DNA of 64,000 bases from Palaemon carinicauda (GCF_036898095.1 NC_090751.1:78636937-78700936), one strand, 5' to 3'; shown: positions 24,912 through 36,220, counted from the first letter of the stretch. Numbers and translations: made by a program. The notes: generated by a model not told the origin, from the letters alone.

Positions 24912-25007
24912 ACTTCCATCAGGACGACATGGCTTGAGCCCAAAAAACGGATTTTGAGTGAAGCAAAAAATCTATTTTTGGGTGAGATGGCCATGTCATC
25001 CTGATGG
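24912..25007 (+). repeat. DIRS internal complementary region
   Basis: acttccatcaggacgacatg...gagcccaaaa is the complement of the left end (ttttgggctgaagcc...), directly followed by aacggattttgag...ggccatgtcatcctgatgg, the complement of the right end. DIRS1-type elements use such a region as template to join their ends in a circular intermediate. Counterpart at about 48851-48946. Confidence 0.82.
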
Positions 25008-25084
25008 ACCCGCCCTTCCCTTTTTACTAAAGGGCTGTAGGTCCCCTCCCTACATACAGTATTTGTAGCACGTCGTGTATTGCT

Positions 25085-25467
25085 ACAAGGAATACAGATG
25101 GCGCCGTGAGCGGCGCAATGCACGCTTACGAAATGAGAGAGGAGAGATTCCTTGCGAGCGGCTCTCCTTTCTTTCTCGTTTTCGTTTTCTTGCCAATTGA
25201 CCCCTTCGAAGTGTTAACTGTTCGGGGAGCAGATTGCTATGTGGCGTGTCAAGAATATGTCCTCTGATATTTCGCTATATCCCTGGTTCTTTTATTAGGG
25301 ATATTCACTCCAGGAGTTAGAATTCCGGATACCTTAAGGTAAATTCTCTGGGAATATTGCTGTAGTTATATATACCCAAGGAAGCTACCCTTTAGGAACT
25401 TTACATCAGGACGACATGGCCATCTCACCAAAAAATAGATTTTTCGCTTCGCTCAAAATCTGTTTTT
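25085..25467 (+). repeat. Young DIRS right inverted terminal repeat
   Basis: Inverse complement of 16691-17033 up to about 25430, followed by a right-specific extension to the element end near 25467. Confidence 0.86.
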
Positions 25468-25680
25468 AGGTTAGATCCTTGAGGGAACAATCCTCTTTGT
25501 TCACAGGTGAGGCATAATATATGACATTGTCCAAAGACCATGAGATGGGCTTTAGTGGTGCTGCAGGCCTAAGTCTGCATATGTTTTCGGAATCTTATTA
25601 AAAATTTCATTCGTCAGATCCATTTAAATGGCATATAGAAGAGGTCTAGTCGGGGTTGACTTGCACATGGTATGGAAAAA
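25468..25680 (-). pseudogene. Old DIRS tyrosine recombinase, N-terminal half (unit 1)
   Basis: Minus-strand pieces parallel the young recombinase: CKSTPTRPLLYAI matches STCKSALTRPILYAF; LRPAAPLKPISWSLDNVIYY matches RLRPSAPPKPISWSLDKVLH; VNKEDCSLKDLT matches NNEECALKYLT. The protein then stops at the young DIRS insertion, and its continuation (IASGARVSEIVALS) lies on the other side at 16609-16684. Several frame changes and stops. Confidence 0.82.
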
Positions 25681-25963
25681 ATTTTACTTGAATCATGCAA
25701 TGATATACAAATTAATGGTGACAGGGTAATAGAAAATTTATAACTGAGGAAAATAAAATTTAATCCCTTTCCTTGAGAGAATCTTTGTCCTTTGTGCACT
25801 GTAACCCATCCAAACCGTGCTATATTTTTGGAGAGATGACCTTACGCCAGACACCACTCCAGCACAACATGGTCACCACTGAATTTTTCCATAACCTGAC
25901 AATTACAATGAAATATCTATAATAAAGGTCATGGCCATCTAGCCTTAAATGTTTTCACTTAAA

Positions 25964-27133
25964 TGTAAATATATAAAATGTAATAAATTAGATAGCAAAG
26001 ACCATAATATTCTTAGTATTTAGAAAAGTTTTAGGCTAGCCTGATACAAATTTAAAGTTATTTACTAGGTTAAGTGCCGAACTTAAAATTTAGTATAAGT
26101 TTTTTCCACTGCTTAGTCTACTTAGCCAAGCTCAATAGCCCAGTCTAAAGTTTTTAGAAGTTTTTTAACGTTAATATATGAAAGAACTGAGTAACTCATT
26201 AGCTTAAATTGTGATACTTGAACCTCGGCAAGTTTTACCAAAGTTAACGAGATAATAACAGTGTAATGACAATCATCAAGTTCCTTCTAAATATCACGAA
26301 CTATTAGGTAATATTTTATAGGATGTGCAAGTTAGGTTAATGAACCGACTAAGTCCATATATAAGCAATTTGAAAGTCGACTGAAACACGTGTAAATGTG
26401 ACTCGATTCCTACCTCCAAACTGCTAAAATCCCGTCTCCTTTCTCTCCCCAAATCCTTCGGTAGTTTTGTTGAATTTTGCCTTCATCATCAATGGCAGCT
26501 GTCCTCGGCAAACTTCTTAATAGTAAATCTTCATATTAATTATACCATTAATCTCTGTGATCAATGGAGACTATATGCAGATCGGCTGATACACGAAACA
26601 CATGTAAGATGGTTCAACTACAGGTCCTGTCGTTCTGGTCTTCAAGTCATAACTGTTCTTCTGCGTTTTGGCAGTTATATCGTCACCTCTTCTTCAAGAC
26701 ATTATATGGTCGCCTCTGCTAAACTTGTTTGTTCGTTTATAGCTTCGGGTTTGAAAAGGTTAGTCAAGAAAACATTTACCATGAATCAGCCAAATTAACT
26801 TTATGAACATGAACTTTAGCCACAATAAAGTAATAATAGTAAATATGAATATCTAATCACTACTTGGTGATTACGATTCATGAGAAGTAGAAGGAACTCA
26901 AAAAACAAACTCCTAAACCACATGCTTAACAAGAAACAAAATATTTTAAAAGGTATCCGGGAGTTTATGTAAATTAAAGAGAAATAACATACTGTCAAGG
27001 AGACAATAAATGTGAAATATATCTTTGATATATTTTGTATACTCCCAGCAAAAATTTGATTAAAGTTTACTAAGTTTAATCAAAGAAAACATTTGTTCAC
27101 CTTTTACTCACTCCAAGCAACAATTTCATTACA
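25964..27133 (-). repeat. BEL-2 copy D1 3' LTR
   Basis: 1170 bp with TG...CA ends (minus: TGTAATGAAATTG to TTTACA). Matches 49888-51066 and 57208-58380. The 283 bp to its left (25681-25963) hold nothing I recognise. Confidence 0.85.
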
Positions 27134-27200
27134 CACTCTTTATAGCGTATGTGTATCTTACCCCAAAGAATATTGTAATATACATAACCAGATAAGCCTA

Positions 27201-28553
27201 TTATACTAGGCCGTCTTGAACCAAGAATTCTGTGTTTCTCATAGATTCAAGTGCAGCGGCCCGTTTACTTCTCTCTCTGACTTTTAATAGATCAATAGGT
27301 AATTCAGTTTCAACTTCAACAACAGTATGAAATCCTTCTTTGGGAAGAAGCAAAATTAGTGAATCTGTTGTCCTGTACACAATTTCACGAGACTTACCCT
27401 TAAGCATACGAGCTGCTTTTACTTCCCCTAGGTGATTTACTTCTGCCTTCTTTACTATACCAAGTGGATAAGTACTTGGTTTGCTTGCGTCCTCTTTTAA
27501 CAGAACAATATCTCCAACAGCCAAGGTTTTATGATTGACAGGTCTGTAACGATCCCTTTTATCTACTGCTTGATTAATGGGAGTTACAAAAAAATCTGAA
27601 TGATATGCCTCAACTAGTCTGTTTCTAGCTTGTCTAAGCTTATAGTAATTATCCTTAACATCATCAATAGCACTACTACCAGGCACCCAATTGGTGTCAT
27701 ATGAAGAAGAATTCTGCAACTCGGGAATAATGTTCACTGATACCAGATCAGAGCCTTTAAGTAAACACTCAGGAGTTATTGGGTTTTCTACAATATCAAT
27801 ACAAGCTTCTCTCAGACTATCCTTAAAAGCAATTGGTCTTTTGTTAATAAGATGGACAGTTTGACAAATAAGGAAGTAAAAATCTTGATAATCAAGCACA
27901 GTGTTCCTAATAGAATTAAAAATTAGCTTTTTCACCATTTTTACACAGCTTTCAACTAGCGAACCCAAAGAACTATTACCTTTGGCATAATGCTCGAACT
28001 TCAGGGGCTTAATGTCATTTTCTTCAAAGAAGGCATGGGTTTCAAAATCGTAGAGAAAGGTTCCAATGATTCTACTACCAGCAGTTAGCTGGGATCCCAA
28101 ATCAGATATGCAAAATTCCGGGATGCCAAACTCATATATGTGTAGTTGGAAGGCCTTGAAAAAGGCTCGAGTATCAGCAGATAAACATATCTTAAAGTTG
28201 ATGGCTCGACTCCACAAACATGTCACGCTTAATAACCAAATCTTCTCCCTTTCACCATTCCATATTACTCTATAAGGACCGATGTAATCTATGAAAATAT
28301 ACCTGTATGGAATAGGTGGTGGATTGTTCCGAAAACCCCTATAGGCACTCTGATTTGCTTTGATTGGTCTCTCATTAAGCCTTCTACAAGTTATACATTC
28401 TCTAAGTACCTTCTTTACTGTGGAATAAAAGTGGTTTATCCAAAATTGCTTACGCAACTGAACCAAGATCGAATGCACACCAGCGTGTCCTAGACTAACA
28501 TGCATATCACGAATAAGCAATTTAGTTAGTATACTATGCTCAGGTAACAGCAC
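27201..28553 (-). CDS. BEL-2 D1 integrase, long open frame
   Basis: A 450-codon open stretch of pol. A zinc-binding head (HVSLGHAG and CITCRRLN) is followed by the DDE core: FIDYIGPYRV (Asp), CISDLGSQL (Asp) and [18 protein letters not shown] (Glu), all present. The DUF5641-like tail has AVGDIVLLKEDASKPSTYPL and the frame ends 67 bp from the LTR. The enzyme would insert element cDNA. This is part of a polyprotein, so the apparent start at 28553 is not an initiation site; upstream pol has stops. Copy D2 has an earlier stop near 51272. Confidence 0.86.
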   Translation of the reverse strand: MLLPEHSILTKLLIRDMHVSLGHAGVHSILVQLRKQFWINHFYSTVKKVLRECITCRRLNERPIKANQSAYRGFRNNPPPIPYRYIFIDYIGPYRVIWNGEREKIWLLSVTCLWSRAINFKICLSADTRAFFKAFQLHIYEFGIPEFCISDLGSQLTAGSRIIGTFLYDFETHAFFEENDIKPLKFEHYAKGNSSLGSLVESCVKMVKKLIFNSIRNTVLDYQDFYFLICQTVHLINKRPIAFKDSLREACIDIVENPITPECLLKGSDLVSVNIIPELQNSSSYDTNWVPGSSAIDDVKDNYYKLRQARNRLVEAYHSDFFVTPINQAVDKRDRYRPVNHKTLAVGDIVLLKEDASKPSTYPLGIVKKAEVNHLGEVKAARMLKGKSREIVYRTTDSLILLLPKEGFHTVVEVETELPIDLLKVRERSKRAAALESMRNTEFLVQDGLV

Positions 28554-29440
28554 AGGAAAGAAAATCTGTTCGTTTCTTCCGAATTCACTCTGGATTATTA
28601 GCAGTGTCTTTGCTCTGGAAAATATTCATTTGAGTTACCAAATTGGGAATGTTTCTTTTTAATGTATGACTTTTTTTGAAGAATTCACATACTTCTGGGA
28701 AGTTATTTTCCTGTTCTATACCTGTTATCTGCCGACATGCTAAAGCATAAAGATTTTTCTCCTTGACACAATTTCCCTAATGAACGTCGATTCCTTTATT
28801 TGTTAGTTTTTCTCTGATGTTCTTGATGAATTTCAACACCATACTATAAACAGTTTCTCGCTTATGGAAACTGGAAAACTTAGTCAGGGGTATCAAGTGT
28901 TCAATGCTATTAATGTCCTTCTTGTTAATTTCTTTACTTTCAGAATCTGTTGAGACAGTGATTAAGGAAGTATCTTCCCTTTCAGGGCCGGGTACTTCAT
29001 CTCTCTTTTCAAGGGAGTTTGGCACCTTGAAACTAAACTGAACCTCATCTTTCTGAGGTTTCTTAAGAAACTCGGGTCCACTATGATACACATTCATCTG
29101 AAGTCTCCTGTATGAAACACATCTACTAATATAATCTGCAGGATTATCATATGCATTCACAAATGAAAATGTTATTGGGAAAACTTGGCACAAGTCACCT
29201 ATAGCTTTCAACCTATTTTGAATGACACTCCTTTCTTCTGCAATTTATCATACTTATATGTATAAGAGTAAAGCCAATTAAGAGCAACCATACTGTCTTA
29301 ATATATCGCCATGCTAATAATTTTGATTGGAGTAACGACTGATTGACCCGCAAGTTCTTGAAATAAACTGATTACAGTGTCTATGGCTAGTCCCAAAGCT
29401 TGAAATTCAATTACTGGAATGGTTTCCTTCTCTAACTGTT
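28554..29440 (-). pseudogene. BEL-2 D1 RNase H C-terminal region and linker
   Basis: Frame 29211-28777 reads FSFVNAYDNPADYISRCVSY, the end of the Pao RNase H, followed by a Ser/Glu/Lys-rich linker. Frames before and after are broken. From 28910 leftward it resembles D2, and from there rightward D3. The catalytic RNase H motifs (FSDAS in D2) are lost with the RT deletion. Confidence 0.75.
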
Positions 29441-29442
29441 TG

Positions 29443-30383
29443 TTAACGACCCTGCTCTTTGCTGTCAAAAAACTTGTATTTCCATTGTAGATATTTACAA
29501 TATACAGACTGCTTTAGCTTACCCTTTTTGTTAAAAATAGCATAGGATGAATTAGTGTTGGCTTCTTGAACTTTGATACTCGCCAGTGATCTGTTGGAAA
29601 TCAAGTCAACATCGTTATCTCGAAGTTCAGACTGAGAGACTGCCAAAAAGCTATGTCTATCGAGGAATTGTAATTGTCTATTAGTCTGGGCAGCTTCCCC
29701 TACCATACAAAGTGTGTTTCCTTGAGTGCTAACCGCAGTATGTGAACTATTTCCAATAATAATGTTGGATAAATAATTATCAAAGTTTTTCATCATTCTG
29801 TTAATATTACCTGTGAGCATGACACCAACTTTAGTGTCAAGATACACATAGGGATTGCTTAGTCCAAACTTGTGTGTAGTTAGCGACAGCAAAAAGTCAG
29901 CATCATTTCCCAAGATAAGACCAATGTTACCAATAGTGTCCACACTGCCACTAAGAAACATCTGCTAAAATGTAATGTCTATCTTGAAATTCTTTAACAA
30001 TGATATTTTAGCCCTCCAGTTTCAACTCTATATCAATACTGGGTACAACAACTGCTTCGATGGAATGCCATTCCCTACCTAACTTGAGAGGTACATTAAC
30101 AATATCAGTTACAAGGTCCCTAGTAGAATTAAAATAATGAATAGTCATATAGACGTTTTTTTGCTAGGACAGGGAACTTCCTTTTGTTTACATACTTATC
30201 ACAAATAAAATCTCTCTGGCTACCACAATCTCGTAAAAATCGCACAACATTATCTTCTTCAGCCACAGAACATGTAAAAGTTGGTAAAATTGCAGCACCA
30301 CTAGTAACATTTTGATGAATTTCAGCTAATATGAGGCTATTTAAAGTATGCTTCGGTTCATGCTTTTTCCCACTAGTATGCAT
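29443..30383 (-). pseudogene. BEL-2 D1 aspartic protease region
   Basis: Frame 30383-30129 carries VRFLRDCGSQRDFI, the retropepsin active site with D-C-G instead of the usual D-S/T-G, also seen in D2 and D3. Frame 29961-29443 continues with GLILGNDADFLL and VYLDTKVGVMLTG. A frame change lies near 30000. Two frames mean it is inactive as read. Confidence 0.78.
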
Positions 30384-31628
30384 GGAGGTTTCAGTGGATT
30401 CAGTATTACTAGAATCAGAAGCTTTAGTACTGGAACTATTAAGCCTCTCCTTAGCAACACACAGGTATGTAAAATGCCATCCACTGCAATTTCTATATCT
30501 TTACGTAAACTTAAATTTACACTGACGAGTCACATGATTATGATAGCCACACCTAACACAAGCATTCAGCTCTTTAAGTTTCTCTACTTTCATTCTAGGA
30601 TTCACTAAAACTGGGCAATTTACGAGAAAATGTGCGGTATCTTGCTTACCATCCTTTGTACATAGGATACATGACTAATATTTAGGGCTAACACTAACTT
30701 TGGTAGCGAGAGTTGTGCTCGATTCTATATTCTTAGTCCTAGTTTTCTCTTTTTGCTCAAATTTTCTTTCATTCGTTCTGTTATGCCTCTCAACAGCCTC
30801 AAATATGTTACTTTATATTTCACTTAATGAGGGTTTGCTTTCATTTGTTATCTGAATTAGTGAAGATTGGAAGCGATCATTAATACAATGCCATATGAAG
30901 TACTGGCGAACATCGTCAACTTTGACGTCAAGCTTTATAAATGCATTCTTAATAGTTTTCATCGAGGCTGCAAAGGCATATGGATCACCTGATAAAGTTA
31001 ACTTCAATTCTACAAGTATCTTAATTGCATCATATTTTTGTGTTAATGGAGTTGCAAATGCTTGCAATAATAATTTCTTTGCCTCTGCATATGACTGGTT
31101 ATCAATATCAAGAGAATCCATAAGTGCCTTTGGAGACTTTGACAACTGATTTCGTAGATACATAAACTTTAAGTGATTTGACCAATTTTGTTTGTCAGTC
31201 AATTTTTCAAATTCATAAAAGAACTTCACTAAACACTGACCCTTGGTGTTGTCATATTCAGGTAAAGGAACTTGAGGCCTCCTTAACTCATTCTTAAGGT
31301 TAACTACAGGGGTAGGTGTGGTTACAGTTTCTAAAATAGAAGCCTGTTGCGTTTGTAAACTTAAAAAAGCCGACATTATCTTTTTCTGGTAGTCTTCATC
31401 TGTGTTAATCTTTTGTTCAATGGAGCTTTCGTCTTCCTTATCTATGACATAGTTCAATATTCCCTGGTCTAACCCTAACAGTTCTTTTTCTAACTGTTCA
31501 AGTCTGTGAATATAAAAAAGTCTATCTTGTTCAAACAATCCTTTGAGATTCGATTGAACTGTATTATATATCTTTGTTAGTCTTTGCCGAGCGTAAGAAC
31601 GCCGCTTCTTCAATATATCCTCAGACAT
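30384..31628 (-). pseudogene. BEL-2 D1 gag with zinc knuckle
   Basis: An ATG at 31628 opens a 271-codon frame to 30813. It has a Lys/Arg-rich coiled N-terminus, then LRRPQVPLPEYDNTKGQCLV and LRNQLSKSPKALMDSLDID, a DUF1759-like Pao gag. After stops near 30810 and an in-frame TAG at about 30676, the nucleocapsid follows: CILCTKDGKQDTAHFLVNC and CVRCGYHNHVTRQC (CX2CX4HX4C). The same TAG before the knuckle is in D2. Confidence 0.82.
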
Positions 31629-31845
31629 GTTAATAATTCTATAAAGTTAATCTAATACCAAACCTGATAAACACAAATCAAAGTTTCTAGCAATTACGAA
31701 TATTTATCCGTGTTACAAAAGACATATATTCACTTCAATAAAAATATTCAAATACCGAGCACAAATTTGATGCTTTCACTACATATACCAGTAAGCCTAT
31801 ATCAAATATGAATAACAAAGAAACCGAGGACAGCCCCACCCACAA

Positions 31846-31868
31846 TAAAAGGCTTATCACATGTGACG
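31846..31868. other. Duplication breakpoint junction
   Basis: Left of the junction the sequence follows the BEL-2 leader (compare 57141-57152). Right of it, it follows the BEL-1 integrase (compare 5514 onward). The trinucleotide TTA at 31854-31856 is shared by both parents (57150-57152 and 5514-5516). A short microhomology at an otherwise unrelated junction suggests end joining or template switching rather than homologous recombination. Confidence 0.85.
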
Positions 31869-32529
31869 AAAGAAGGAGCACCGTGGGTAGCACAAAAACG
31901 ACGTAAGGCTAAGACAAATTCCTCCGCTTCCAGGGAGGGGCAGAAATCGAGGTACACAGCCCTGCTGGCCATGCAAGTCACGATCAGTATGTAGCCTGGC
32001 CGCGTTTCAGTCTGTATGGCTGCTGTGTGGTCCACTCCGACTGCTGTAAAGGGCTTCGTTTGGTTGATCCTTCCCTTCAGTAAGAGGGTGGTGGTGACTG
32101 TCTCAACAGGGGCTGGAAGGCTAGCACGCATTTTGGACACTGCCGCACGGTTTGCCTCGCAATGGAACGTAGGCCCGGCGACCAGCTTTTTTGTCGAAAG
32201 ATACCCATTAATGTATTCACACCACAATGTAAATGCAAATTATGCAAATATCTTAGATAGGCCTTAACTAAGTGCCCTTTGGCTGGCAAAAGAATCAAAT
32301 GTTTCATTTCCTCTACTTGGGACACTCGTCCCCTAGTGCAAATTAACTTATTATCTAACACTAGATTTAATTCTCTGACAAAATTAGTAACTTCACGAGG
32401 GGGTCTGACTCCACCCTCCAAGTAAGCATAAACTGTAGGCAAATAATGTTTTTTCTCTAATTGGACAACAATACTGAACGGATGCCGTTTTAATTTGGCA
32501 AATTTTAGGATTATCCTAGTAACTCTCAA
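31857..32529 (-). pseudogene. BEL-1 copy C integrase fragment
   Basis: Zinc-binding head in frame 32529-32077 (HLHCGVNTL, RQCPKC) and start of the core in frame 32227-31860 (FTAVGVDHTAAIQTETR, CATHGAPSFVTCD). At 31857 the frame runs into the BEL-2 leader, giving a chimeric end. Only the first catalytic Asp and the start of the second region remain. Confidence 0.83.
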
Positions 32530-32535
32530 TAAGAA

Positions 32536-33400
32536 TCAGAACTCTATTTCCCTCAGTAGAATTTCCCATATCTCTCCTGGTGGAACAGGTCTTATTTCCT
32601 CCCTCATTTCTTGTACCGCCACCACTACGGTTTTTTCATTGGTTGGATCGTCCTCCTTGTAAGGAATAGGCTCTCCCGTGGTCCTTAGGAACTCTGGACC
32701 ATTCCGCCAAAGAGTGTTTCGTAGCAATTGTTGCGTTGTTGCTCCTCTAGACAGGACATCAGCAGGATTCTGTATGCTTGGGACATGGCTTAGGCTGAAA
32801 CGGCAAACCTGATGAAAAAAAACAATCTCCGCCACTCTGTTAGATATGAACACATTTTTGTTGTCCTTGGCATCCGGAGATGCTACCCATGCCAACGTGA
32901 CCTTACTGTCGGTTCACATGACTATCTCTCGTGGCTCTATCAGCCCTTTGAGTGTCCTGCCTAATCTACAGCCTAACAACAATGCTAATAGTTCTAGCTT
33001 GGGAATTGTCAACTTGTTCATCCCCTTTGGAGTGATCCTCATTTTACTAGTGAGTAGGCTTACTTGATTGCAATTGTCGCTAGTATATGCTACTGCGCCG
33101 TATACCTTACTGCTGGCATCGGTGAATAAATGTAGCTCTAAACCTTTCTTGCCTACTGCTCTTGGAAATATGATGTTGCTTACCGCTTTCAATTCACACA
33201 ACAACTCACTTGCTTCTCTAGCTTTCTCTCTCTTTAACACATCATCCCAACCTACGTTATCCTCCCGTAGTAGTTGGAGGAAAAGCTTTCCTCGAACAAA
33301 TAATGGGCTTATCAAGCCTAGAGGATCATAAATGGAGACCAACATGGAAAGTACCTTATACTTCGTAGGTAACCATCCCTCCCCTAATTCACTGATTCTC
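32536..33400 (-). pseudogene. BEL-1 copy C RNase H region
   Basis: Frame 33690-32914 covers YDPLGLISPLFVRGKLFLQL, LFTDASSKVYGAVAYT and LTIPKLELLALLLG, with the catalytic Glu kept. A TGA at about 32912-32914 replaces the Trp of the WTDS motif in copy B. Frame 32895-32536 continues to HVPSIQNPADVLSRG. Confidence 0.82.
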
Positions 33401-34444
33401 TTACTCTCTTTCACACACAATTGGTCGAAGTCTCGGGCCCATCGTAGACCAATAACGTTCACATTCACCGGCTCACTCAACTGCTTCTCGCTATCGAAGC
33501 CTAGGTTATTGGACGCCCACCCTTCTAAAGGCATACCAGCCCCTTTTAAGATCTTGTTGACAGATTCATGCTCCTGCCTCATGCTCTCTACAACCTCGAA
33601 AGTACCAAGAAAATTATATACGTAAATGGACTTCGCCAAATCTGGCCTACCTTCCCTTTCGAAATGACAATTTAAAACTTGTTGCAACAAAAAGAAAAAA
33701 CAGACTTGCCGTGATGCCGAACACCACGACTCTAAAGGCGAAGGTGAGCGCTCGACCTGCTACCTCGCGCCACAGAAATCGTGTGTATTTGGTGTCACGG
33801 GGATCTAACAAGACACGGTGGAAGGCCTTGCTGATGTCGGCTATCATGCCATATTCGTTCAATATGAACCTTATAAGCAAATGATATGCTAATTCTACTA
33901 GATTGGGGCGGGGTCAGAGGAATTCATTCAACGATTTATGACCCTTAGATTTTGCTGAGGCATTAAACACGATTCTGAGGGGGGTCGTGCGGCTATCTTT
34001 CTTAATTCCAAAATGTGGCATGTAATACCCTTCAATCTTGGGTTCCTTTACTTCTGATATAAAGCCTGCTTCTAGATACTTATTTATCACTCCTTGATAC
34101 TGATCAAAATATTCCCTGTCCTTCCTGAACTTAGTTTGCAACAATTCTAACTGCGCTACAGCGTTTCGATAGTTCGTATCTGGCCTAGCATCCGACCCGA
34201 ATGGTAGGCTAACCTGATATCCCTCAGGCTTCTTTACGACACTTTGCGACACCTTTCGCATGGCTTTCGCTTCGCGAACAGTATATTGCTCTGATGGGGC
34301 GATGCCATCACGGTCCAAATGCCACCATTCATCTACGTCAAACTGGTTTGGTTCACTCGCAATTCTACAGACACTGAGCGTTTTCACATGTTCGATCTTT
34401 TTTCCTTCCAATAGCCACTGCGGCACTTTCCCATATGGCGACAT
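33401..34444 (-). pseudogene. BEL-1 copy C reverse transcriptase
   Basis: Same three-frame layout as copy B: 34444-33914, 33880-33647 (ADISKAFHRVLLDPRD) and the part of 33690-32914 with IYVYNFLGTF in place of a YVDN box. Confidence 0.84.
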
Positions 34445-34524
34445 ACCATTATGGGTCAGGAAAAGACTTATCCCATCAACTTTCTCGATGCCTACGATGA
34501 AGTAGCTAAAATAATCGGCCCCTA

Positions 34525-34960
34525 CTAAAATGTGGACTTTTTCAACTCATCGGACTTATTCTCTGGATTGGCCAACGTGACTCCCTTACTCAACAGATGC
34601 TGTCTAACTTGCACATAACCAGAGTTATGTATTGGGACGTCAATGTTCTCGTGTGCTACCAGCTTCATTCGTACTATTCTTCTTCCTATCTCTACCCCAC
34701 AACTTACTACTTCATATTGTCCGCTTATTTCTGCGGAGCCAAACTTAGCTATGCTCAACGCAACACTTCCTACCACCGGTAGGCCTAATTCCCTCACGGT
34801 TTTCGCGGATATGAAGCTTTTTTGGCTTCCCGTATCAATAAATAAGCGGACTCGCTTACTACCTTGCTTATGATTGATTTAAGCCATAGCCGTTGGCAAG
34901 ATTGTACATGGGAGGTCTACGTTGGACATCTGTGCAATCTTTGCACTTTTGCACTGTTTG
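34525..34960 (-). pseudogene. BEL-1 copy C aspartic protease
   Basis: 34797-34525 encodes LGLPVVGSVALSIAKFGSAE and onward. The active-site region upstream (FIDTGSQKSF, about 34850-34810) is readable, but the open frame is broken near 34800-34880. Copy B retains the intact version. Confidence 0.7.
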
Positions 34961-35039
34961 GATTCCACTTTATCTTTAGATGGACGGGGGACAGTTTCGT
35001 GCTGTCGAGGCGTCGCATTTACTACGGGGCGGGATGTTG

Positions 35040-36220
35040 TAGACAGACTACTACTACTACTTGGGGCTGAAGTGGAGGGAACTGATTGCGGTCATTTTCC
35101 CGCATTATAATTATCACAAATGGCTGTGTTGTAGTTACCATTACAATTCTTACAAGAGTTAGGGACGGGACACTAATCACTTCGATGACCAAACTTAGTA
35201 CAATTGAAAAACAGGCCCTTCTTTAGCAAAATGCGACATCTGGCAGCCACGTCAATTACTTAGCGGCATCCGTGAGGCGGGTGCCGTTCGATACAAAAGG
35301 GACAAGAATAATTCTATACTGGTTTCGACTTCGCTCTTACACTGACGTCTACTCTCTTGTCAGGTTCAAGTTTATCTCCTCGTTGCAAGGCATCGACCTC
35401 GAGCATTCTAATAATGAAATGGATCGCATCGAAGAATTCATCTAGCGTATAGTCACACTTTCTCAGATGCTCAACTAATTTCCTGTAGAGCTTCCCTTCT
35501 GACAACTTTTGATTAATGAGGCTCATGACAATACCATGGCCTATATCATTACTACTTAGCTTCTTGATCTGCTCAATTATGATTGTTAATTCAAAACGAA
35601 ACCTTTTCAGTTCTACAGGATCTAAGGAGGGTACAAAGATATTAACCAACTTTCTGTGCAGAATAACGAGTGTCTGATGGACATTTCCATATTGTTTGTC
35701 TAAGAGATCCAACGCTATCCTATAGTTCACGGCGGTTACACTTAGGGATTTTACGATCCTAAGCGGATCCCTGCCTAAAGTCCCCAACAGATATGTGAAT
35801 TTAGATACATCATTCAAATCTGCTCTTCGATCCACATGTATTGTAAAGAGCTCTCGATATGAAGCATATTCCTGCACTTCCCCTTCAAACGTGGGGAGAG
35901 GCAGCGGTTTCAATCTGGGGAGGGAAACATTCCCCGTCAAAGTGACTTTCACTCTATCAATTCGATTATACAGAAGGGTAGAAGCTCACGTAGCTTCTCC
36001 TAATGTGTGCCTGATTAGGGCTTCTAAACCAGGTTCTAGTTTAACAGATTGTTTCTTGTACAGCTCTCTTAGCTGTCATTCCTCCTCTTGCAATTGCGTG
36101 ACTAGATTCTGGTGCACGGATTCAGAGTAGGTCTCAACTAACGCAAGCTGCGTTTCAACCAGTAAGGTTACTCTGAGGCCCATCGATGCCTCGATGTGTA
36201 CGATCGTGGCCACCGCCATT
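35040..36220 (-). pseudogene. BEL-1 copy C gag
   Basis: Frame 35952-35314 holds the whole DUF1759-like block through the basic end (RVDVSVRAKSKPV), without the one-base deletion that breaks copy B. So that deletion arose in B after duplication, or was repaired in C. N-terminal stops at about 36080-36130 and knuckle-region stops (35040-35300) still break it. Confidence 0.8.

Larger units (their letters stand above)
16685..25467 (+). mobile_element. Young DIRS-like retrotransposon, about 8.8 kb
   Basis: Plus-strand tyrosine-recombinase retrotransposon: inverted terminal repeats (about 16691-17033 and 25085-25430), gag, RT plus RNase H, tyrosine recombinase, and an internal complementary region at 24912-25007 in which the complement of the left end is fused to the complement of the right end. 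That fusion is diagnostic of DIRS1-type elements. It sits inside the recombinase gene of the old DIRS, with borders in a T run and no evident target duplication. Genes carry several stops. Confidence 0.9.
25964..31856 (-). mobile_element. BEL-2 (BEL/Pao) copy D1, RT-deleted and 5'-truncated
   Basis: Minus-strand element with 3' LTR, integrase, RNase H remnant, protease and gag. It lost most of RT and the start of RNase H in a deletion with a 19-bp filler at about 29505-29525. The duplication junction cut off its 5' LTR and leader. Its middle part matches D3, while its ends match D2. Confidence 0.88.

Noticed and set aside
16685..25467. Methyltransferase domain in the DIRS
   Set aside because: No recognisable adenine methyltransferase motif was seen between RNase H and the recombinase.
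27201..28553. Domesticated host integrase
   Set aside because: Although open and with DDE intact, it lies in a recognisable BEL-2 element beside its LTR, and D2 carries a stop; nothing shows host use.
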